Shown: positions 59,860 through 64,000 of the stretch, one piece after another
How positions within the stretch are numbered: the stretch's first letter is position 1
Layout of the letters: each line of letters begins with the position of its first letter
From: JANQIO01 sp043513815
GTDB taxonomy: Bacteria; Pseudomonadota; Gammaproteobacteria; Pseudomonadales; Halieaceae
Length of the DNA stretch: 64,000 nucleotides
NCBI GenBank assembly: GCA_043513815.1
Contig: CP121313.1
Location: 2,728,001 to 2,792,000 of the forward strand
Direction: 5' to 3'
Translations under genes and position numbers: made by a program
Notes under the pieces: generated by a model
The model's input: the letters and a program-made list of their open reading frames with translations, nothing else
Database searches by the model: none
What the model was told of the DNA's origin: nothing

Positions 59860-62121
59860 CTACTTCGCCGGCTGGAACACCCTCACGTAGTCGACTTCAA
59901 GGCGTCTCGGGAAGATGCTGTCGTCGATGGGCCCGCCGGCGCGGCCCCAATGGCCGCCAATCGCCAGGTTCAGGATCAGGTGATAGGGGTGATCGTAGGG
60001 CCAGCTCTCCCAGCCCTCGTCCTCGTTGATGTAAGTGTAGTAAGGAATGCCGTCGAAAAATATACGGATGAACTCAGGCGTCCATTCCAGGCTATAGACA
60101 TGGAAGTCGTGTTCCAGCCCTTTCACTTCCACGCTGCCCTTACGCTGTTCCCTGTTGACATGGTAGTAAGCACGATTGTGCACGGTGCCGTGCAGGCGAT
60201 GCATGTCGTAACCCACGTGCTCCATGATGTCGATCTCCCCCGAATTGGGCCAGGCGTCACACTCACTATCGCCTTGCCACTCCTCGGGATCGTCGCTACA
60301 CGTCGTCGCGTAGCGGAAGGCATCACTGGGCAACATCCACAGCGCTGGCCAGGTACCCTGCCCGCCCGGTAGCCGGGCCCGCATGTCGATGCGGCCGTAG
60401 AGCCAGTCGCCCTTGCCGCGGGAATGAATTCGGCCCGAGGTATATTCCGCTTCGCCATAAGGCTCGCGATGGGCTTCGATCACCAACCGGGAGTTTTCAA
60501 CCCGCAGGTTTTTCTCGCGATCGGTATAGGCCTGGTCTTCGTCGTTGACGCGCCGGGGATCCCAGGTTTCGATGTTCCATTTTTCCGGGTCTGGAGGCCC
60601 CTGGTAATCAAACTCGTCACTCCAGACCAGCGTCCAGTCGCGCAGGTCGGGCTCACGCGAACGCAGGGCAAAGGCACTCAGCACCGGCGTGCCGGCAACA
60701 GCCTCCAGCGCCAGCGTAAATCGACCGTCATCTATCAGAATACCCGGCACCGTCCGCACCAATGCCGAGCGCGGCTCGCCGTCCCGAGCCAGCCGCACGT
60801 CCAGCGCCGATATGGCCACCTGCTCCTGCACCATGACGTTGAACACCCGATCGCCTATAGCCGTGTCAGCCGGCTCGGTGAAATACAGAATCAGGTCGTA
60901 AACACCATTGGGCAGCGATTTCTCAAGCTGTAACGCTCCCTCCCGATAGCTTGAGTACACCACGGGATCCTGAGCCCCCTTCATCGAACTTGTCGTGCCT
61001 GGCCGACCCTGGCCGTCAAGCGTATCAGCGGCAAATACCACGCCTTCGGTATCGGTGTGACCGCCACCACCCAGATTCACAGCCCACGCTACCGCGGTGG
61101 GATCATAGAGCGGTATCGGCTCCCCCTGCATCACGCGCTTGGCCGTCCTGTCCACCTTGAACAGGCCCCAGTGTTTTTCCGCTCCCAGCGGTTTGTCAGG
61201 ATCCCCCTTCCAGGGCTCATCAAAGGCCTCGAAAAACATCACGGTCATCTGCTCACGCTCGGCCAGCTCACGCAGTTCGTGGTAGTGACGCTGTTGCTGC
61301 TCTTCGCCGGCCCGGTCACCGAATTCATCCGCCACGGTAGCCCAGCCGGCTTCCAGCACCGTGATGGCTGCGTCGGGCAGCGCCTGGCGAACCGCCGCCA
61401 GGTTCTCAAGAGTATATGACAGCCCCTGGTCGATGCCGCGGCCTTCCCAGATCGGATAGGTATGCACGCCAATAAAGTCCAGCTCAGCGGCCAGCGCCTT
61501 GCCGTGCTTTGCCCACCAGTCAAAGTTCTCGGCCACCGTCACTGGTTGCTCGATGGCAGCCTTTACCTGGCGTACGTAGTCGATCACCGACGCCACCGGT
61601 ACCAGGTGATCAGTCCAGTCCACCAGGGCTTCGTTGCCAATATTTACTGCCGCCACGATGTGCGGATACTGCCGGGCGAGCCCGATGGTGCGCTCTACTT
61701 CCGCAAGGTTTGCGGCGCGATTCGCCGCCAGCTCCTCCGCGGGGACTGGCGCCTCGAGCCAGGTATTACGCTCGTGATTGCTGAGCTCGGCCTTGAGCCA
61801 GGCACCAAGCAGCACGCGCATTGGCATCTGTTCCTGCTGAATGACCTCGAGCACGAGTGCGGAGTTCTCGCCTGCATCGTAGAGGCGGAGAAGGTGGAAG
61901 CCGTGATCCAGCAGTATGTGGAGGTCTTCGCTGACCTGTTCCCGGCTGGGGTTTATCTCACCCTCGCCACGGTCCGGGTGTTGCCCTTCGCGATAGCCGG
62001 AGTAGGCTACCCCGAATGTCTCCCCGGCAATCAGGTAGCCGGCAGGCTCAGTGGTGGCGGGCTTCTCCCCGCAGGCCGCCAGAATGCTTAACGACCAGAC
62101 CGTCAGCAAAAACCGGATCAT
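59860..62121 (-). CDS. Lipoprotein beta-glucanase with GH17-like, malectin-like and GH16 domains
   Basis: A 753-residue outer-membrane-type lipoprotein (lipobox LAAC, Cys17). Residues 25-330 form a GH17-like (beta-1,3-glucanase) barrel: acid/base Glu164 in NIGNEALVDW and nucleophile Glu257 in VLEAGWAT. Residues about 345-490 look like a malectin-type carbohydrate-binding fold (AVNLGGGGHTDTEGVVFAAD). A GH16 domain follows from about 505, with the catalytic signature GEIDIMEHVG at 628-637. Both hydrolase families act on beta-1,3-glucans such as laminarin. ATG 62121 is used because it gives the lipoprotein signal. The next genes upstream are a LytTR two-component pair. Confidence 0.85.
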   Translation of the reverse strand: MIRFLLTVWSLSILAACGEKPATTEPAGYLIAGETFGVAYSGYREGQHPDRGEGEINPSREQVSEDLHILLDHGFHLLRLYDAGENSALVLEVIQQEQMPMRVLLGAWLKAELSNHERNTWLEAPVPAEELAANRAANLAEVERTIGLARQYPHIVAAVNIGNEALVDWTDHLVPVASVIDYVRQVKAAIEQPVTVAENFDWWAKHGKALAAELDFIGVHTYPIWEGRGIDQGLSYTLENLAAVRQALPDAAITVLEAGWATVADEFGDRAGEEQQQRHYHELRELAEREQMTVMFFEAFDEPWKGDPDKPLGAEKHWGLFKVDRTAKRVMQGEPIPLYDPTAVAWAVNLGGGGHTDTEGVVFAADTLDGQGRPGTTSSMKGAQDPVVYSSYREGALQLEKSLPNGVYDLILYFTEPADTAIGDRVFNVMVQEQVAISALDVRLARDGEPRSALVRTVPGILIDDGRFTLALEAVAGTPVLSAFALRSREPDLRDWTLVWSDEFDYQGPPDPEKWNIETWDPRRVNDEDQAYTDREKNLRVENSRLVIEAHREPYGEAEYTSGRIHSRGKGDWLYGRIDMRARLPGGQGTWPALWMLPSDAFRYATTCSDDPEEWQGDSECDAWPNSGEIDIMEHVGYDMHRLHGTVHNRAYYHVNREQRKGSVEVKGLEHDFHVYSLEWTPEFIRIFFDGIPYYTYINEDEGWESWPYDHPYHLILNLAIGGHWGRAGGPIDDSIFPRRLEVDYVRVFQPAK

Positions 62122-62226
62122 ATGAGTGTTCTCCAAACCCGCCTCATGCCAGCCTAGTGCGGAGAAACGGAGCGGCAATGAAAATTCGCCGAACGGGACC
62201 GGGACTGCGACAAGCGGGAGCCGGGG

Positions 62227-63063
62227 TCAGGCCTGACGCCCATCCAGGAAGGTCTTGATGGCATCGCGATAGTTGCGGCTGACCTTGAGCTGTATTTCGT
62301 TGCCAAGGTCCAACATGTACTCGCCCTTCTTGAGCGGCGTAGCTTTCTGGATACGGGCCAGATTGACGACCGTCGAGCGATGAATGCGTTTGAAAATATC
62401 GGGGTCGAGCCTGTGCATCAGGCTCCTGAGCGTGCTGCGCAGAATGAGTGTTTCACCCTTAACGTGAAGGCACATGTAGTCGCCGGCGGCGTCGATCCAG
62501 TCAATATCCTCGATGTTGACGAGGATAGTGCTGTCCTGCGTTTTCACCGCCAGCTTCTCCTGCAGCACCTGCTCCGGGGCGCTATCGGGCGACTGAATGC
62601 GGGGGTCCTTGCGCGGCGCTGCCACCTTGCGCGAGATTTCATCTATGGCACCCAGCAGCGGCGACTTGTTGTCGGCCAGCTCAGCGGCTTCACCCGCCCG
62701 TTGCAGGGCCCGTTGTATTGCCCGTTGCAGGCGGCCCTCGTCAAGCGGCTTGAGAAGGTAGTCCACCGCGTGCAAGTCAAAGGCATCCACGGCGTAGCGC
62801 TGGTAGGCAGTGCAAAAAATCACATTGGGCACCAGGTCCGCCTGCAGTCCCTTGACCACATCAAAGCCCGTCAGTCCAGGCATCTGGATGTCCAGTATCA
62901 ACAGGTCCGGCGCCAGTTCACGCGTGCTTTCAATCGCTTCCCTGCCGTTCTCGCATTCCGCCACGACTTCAACCTCGGGTATATCATCCAGCATGGCGCG
63001 CAGCAGACGGCGTGCCAACGGCTCGTCATCGACAATGATGGTGCGCAGGACGCTCTCCGTCAT
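62227..63063 (-). CDS. LytTR-family response regulator
   Basis: A 278-residue regulator of the LytR/AlgR type. The receiver domain (1-120) has DDEP, the phosphorylation site Asp58 in LLILDIQMPG, and CTAYQRYAVDAF. The C-terminal LytTR DNA-binding domain (about 170-272) has ILVNIEDIDWIDAAGDYMCL and FKRIHRSTVVNLARI. It overlaps the kinase gene by ATGA, so the two form a pair. Confidence 0.93.
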   Translation of the reverse strand: MTESVLRTIIVDDEPLARRLLRAMLDDIPEVEVVAECENGREAIESTRELAPDLLILDIQMPGLTGFDVVKGLQADLVPNVIFCTAYQRYAVDAFDLHAVDYLLKPLDEGRLQRAIQRALQRAGEAAELADNKSPLLGAIDEISRKVAAPRKDPRIQSPDSAPEQVLQEKLAVKTQDSTILVNIEDIDWIDAAGDYMCLHVKGETLILRSTLRSLMHRLDPDIFKRIHRSTVVNLARIQKATPLKKGEYMLDLGNEIQLKVSRNYRDAIKTFLDGRQA

Positions 63064-64000
63064 CAGGCGACCCGAGCCGCACTCGCCGCAGTGGCAAGCC
63101 GCAACGGGATAAGAATGCGCACCCGCAGCCCGACAGGATCCCGGTTGCTGACGGTAAACTGGTAGTCTGCCTGGTACAGTGTCCGGAGCCGCGCCAGCGT
63201 GTTACGCAGGCCTATTCCCCGTTCCACGTCGGCATCGAGGTCCTCAATGCCAGGACCCGAGTCCAGCACCTCCAGTTCAAGCTGCCCATGCAATACCCTG
63301 GCGTTTATCTCGACGCTACCGCCCTCCTCGTACGGAGACACAGCGTACTTCATCGCGTTTTCGACGATGGGCTGCAGGATCAACCCGGGAACCAGCGCAG
63401 GGCGAGCCTCTGGATCAATTGTGAAGCTCAGTTTCAGGCGCTCCTGAAAACGGGCTTTTTCGATGTTGAGGTACAGCTCCAGTGATTCCAGCTCCTGGTC
63501 CAGCGTGACATCCTCAAGCTCCTCCTGTTCCAGCGAGTGACGCAGAAAGCGGCTCAGGCCCTGAATCATCTCACCCGCCTGACGGTCCTCACCCAGGCGC
63601 ACCATGGCGTTGACAGAATTGAGCGTGTTGAAAAGAAAGTGTGGGTTCAGCTGGTACCGCAGCATTTTCAGCTGAGCCTCCCGCGCCAGCGACTCGGCCT
63701 TCACCCTACGCAGCTTTTCCTTTTCACGTAGTGCCGAGGCTTCCAGCAGCTTCTGGTGTTCCAGGATCAGCAGCTCGTAGTAGTGGATGCCGTAGTAGAG
63801 CACCGTCCAGCTGAGAAAAACGAACAGGGAGCCGAAGTACCAGTAGTGAAACTCACTCCACAGGCCTGGCTCGCCGGAAATCAATGTGAAAGACTGAATG
63901 CGCAGCGCGGTCCAAAGAGCACTGAAAAACGCGATCGCTGCCAGTGACACCACTATCCGCACCCGTAGAGAGGCATCAAAGCCGGCGCGGTAGATGGCTC
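63063..64000 (-). CDS. LytS-type sensor histidine kinase (partial at right edge)
   Basis: The frame is open to the window edge, so the N-terminus is missing or uncertain; a GTG at 63962 would give 299 residues. The visible part has two or three membrane helices, then a coiled segment and the His_kinase (PF06580) core: phospho-acceptor His in LNPHFLFNTLNSVNAM (about 145-160 of the 299-residue form). The ATPase part has LILQPIVENAMKYAV and a G box DSGPGIEDLDADVERGIGLRN. It would phosphorylate the regulator encoded next to it. Confidence 0.9.
   Translation of the reverse strand, partial: AIYRAGFDASLRVRIVVSLAAIAFFSALWTALRIQSFTLISGEPGLWSEFHYWYFGSLFVFLSWTVLYYGIHYYELLILEHQKLLEASALREKEKLRRVKAESLAREAQLKMLRYQLNPHFLFNTLNSVNAMVRLGEDRQAGEMIQGLSRFLRHSLEQEELEDVTLDQELESLELYLNIEKARFQERLKLSFTIDPEARPALVPGLILQPIVENAMKYAVSPYEEGGSVEINARVLHGQLELEVLDSGPGIEDLDADVERGIGLRNTLARLRTLYQADYQFTVSNRDPVGLRVRILIPLRLATAASAARVA

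Overview
The window is high-GC proteobacterial chromosome with dense genes and short gaps. I read it as a marine gammaproteobacterium capable of aerobic anoxygenic phototrophy, of the Halieaceae (OM60/NOR5) type. The evidence is a light-harvesting operon of the pucBAC kind (about 13.7-15.7 kb), a divinyl chlorophyllide 8-vinyl reductase gene (bciA, 47.1-48.1 kb), a TonB receptor, an alkylsulfatase and a three-domain algal-glucan hydrolase. The lineage is an inference from gene content; there is no rRNA or tRNA gene in the window.

Layout. 0-13 kb: housekeeping and small metabolic units: cyclophilin and PdxJ, a CMD-family protein divergent from an HxlR regulator, a membrane acyltransferase next to a LytTR regulator, methyltransferase/RluA, a DksA-like protein, a sulfurtransferase, an amphi-Trp/crotonase/malonyl-CoA decarboxylase operon, and a gamma-glutamyltransferase-like protein. 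13-16.5 kb: pucB and pucA (both very short), an intercistronic hairpin, pucC, a deformylase and a small lipoprotein, preceded by a promoter with a PpsR-type site and by an unusual repeat protein. 16.8-27 kb: ABC exporter, class C serine hydrolase, alkylsulfatase, GST, MlaA and pirin. 27-36 kb: RimO and RsmE, plus several decayed genes (a ParDE toxin-antitoxin remnant, a second rsmE 3' end, a frameshifted TonB receptor) and a small ankyrin cluster. 36-47 kb: MsrA, a VWA/J-domain cluster, HtpX, three SDR oxidoreductases, an HtrA-type protease and a LysR remnant. 47-64 kb: bciA beside an alanine/sodium symporter, an NSS transporter, thiolase/aminopeptidase P/MBL hydrolase, PPDK, a CPBP/membrane/winged-helix operon, the laminarinase-like enzyme, and a LytS/LytR-type two-component pair that runs off the right edge.

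How it fits together. The puc operon would make an accessory antenna for bacteriochlorophyll a, and BciA supplies the reduced vinyl group for that pigment. Neither the reaction-centre genes nor the rest of the pigment pathway are here. The polymer-degrading and uptake genes suggest a life on algal material. Non-coding structure is unusually rich: a perfect 24-bp inverted repeat that contains the stop codons of two convergent genes, REP-like palindromes around transporter genes, a 24-bp tandem array, and paired operator-like repeats upstream of two regulators.
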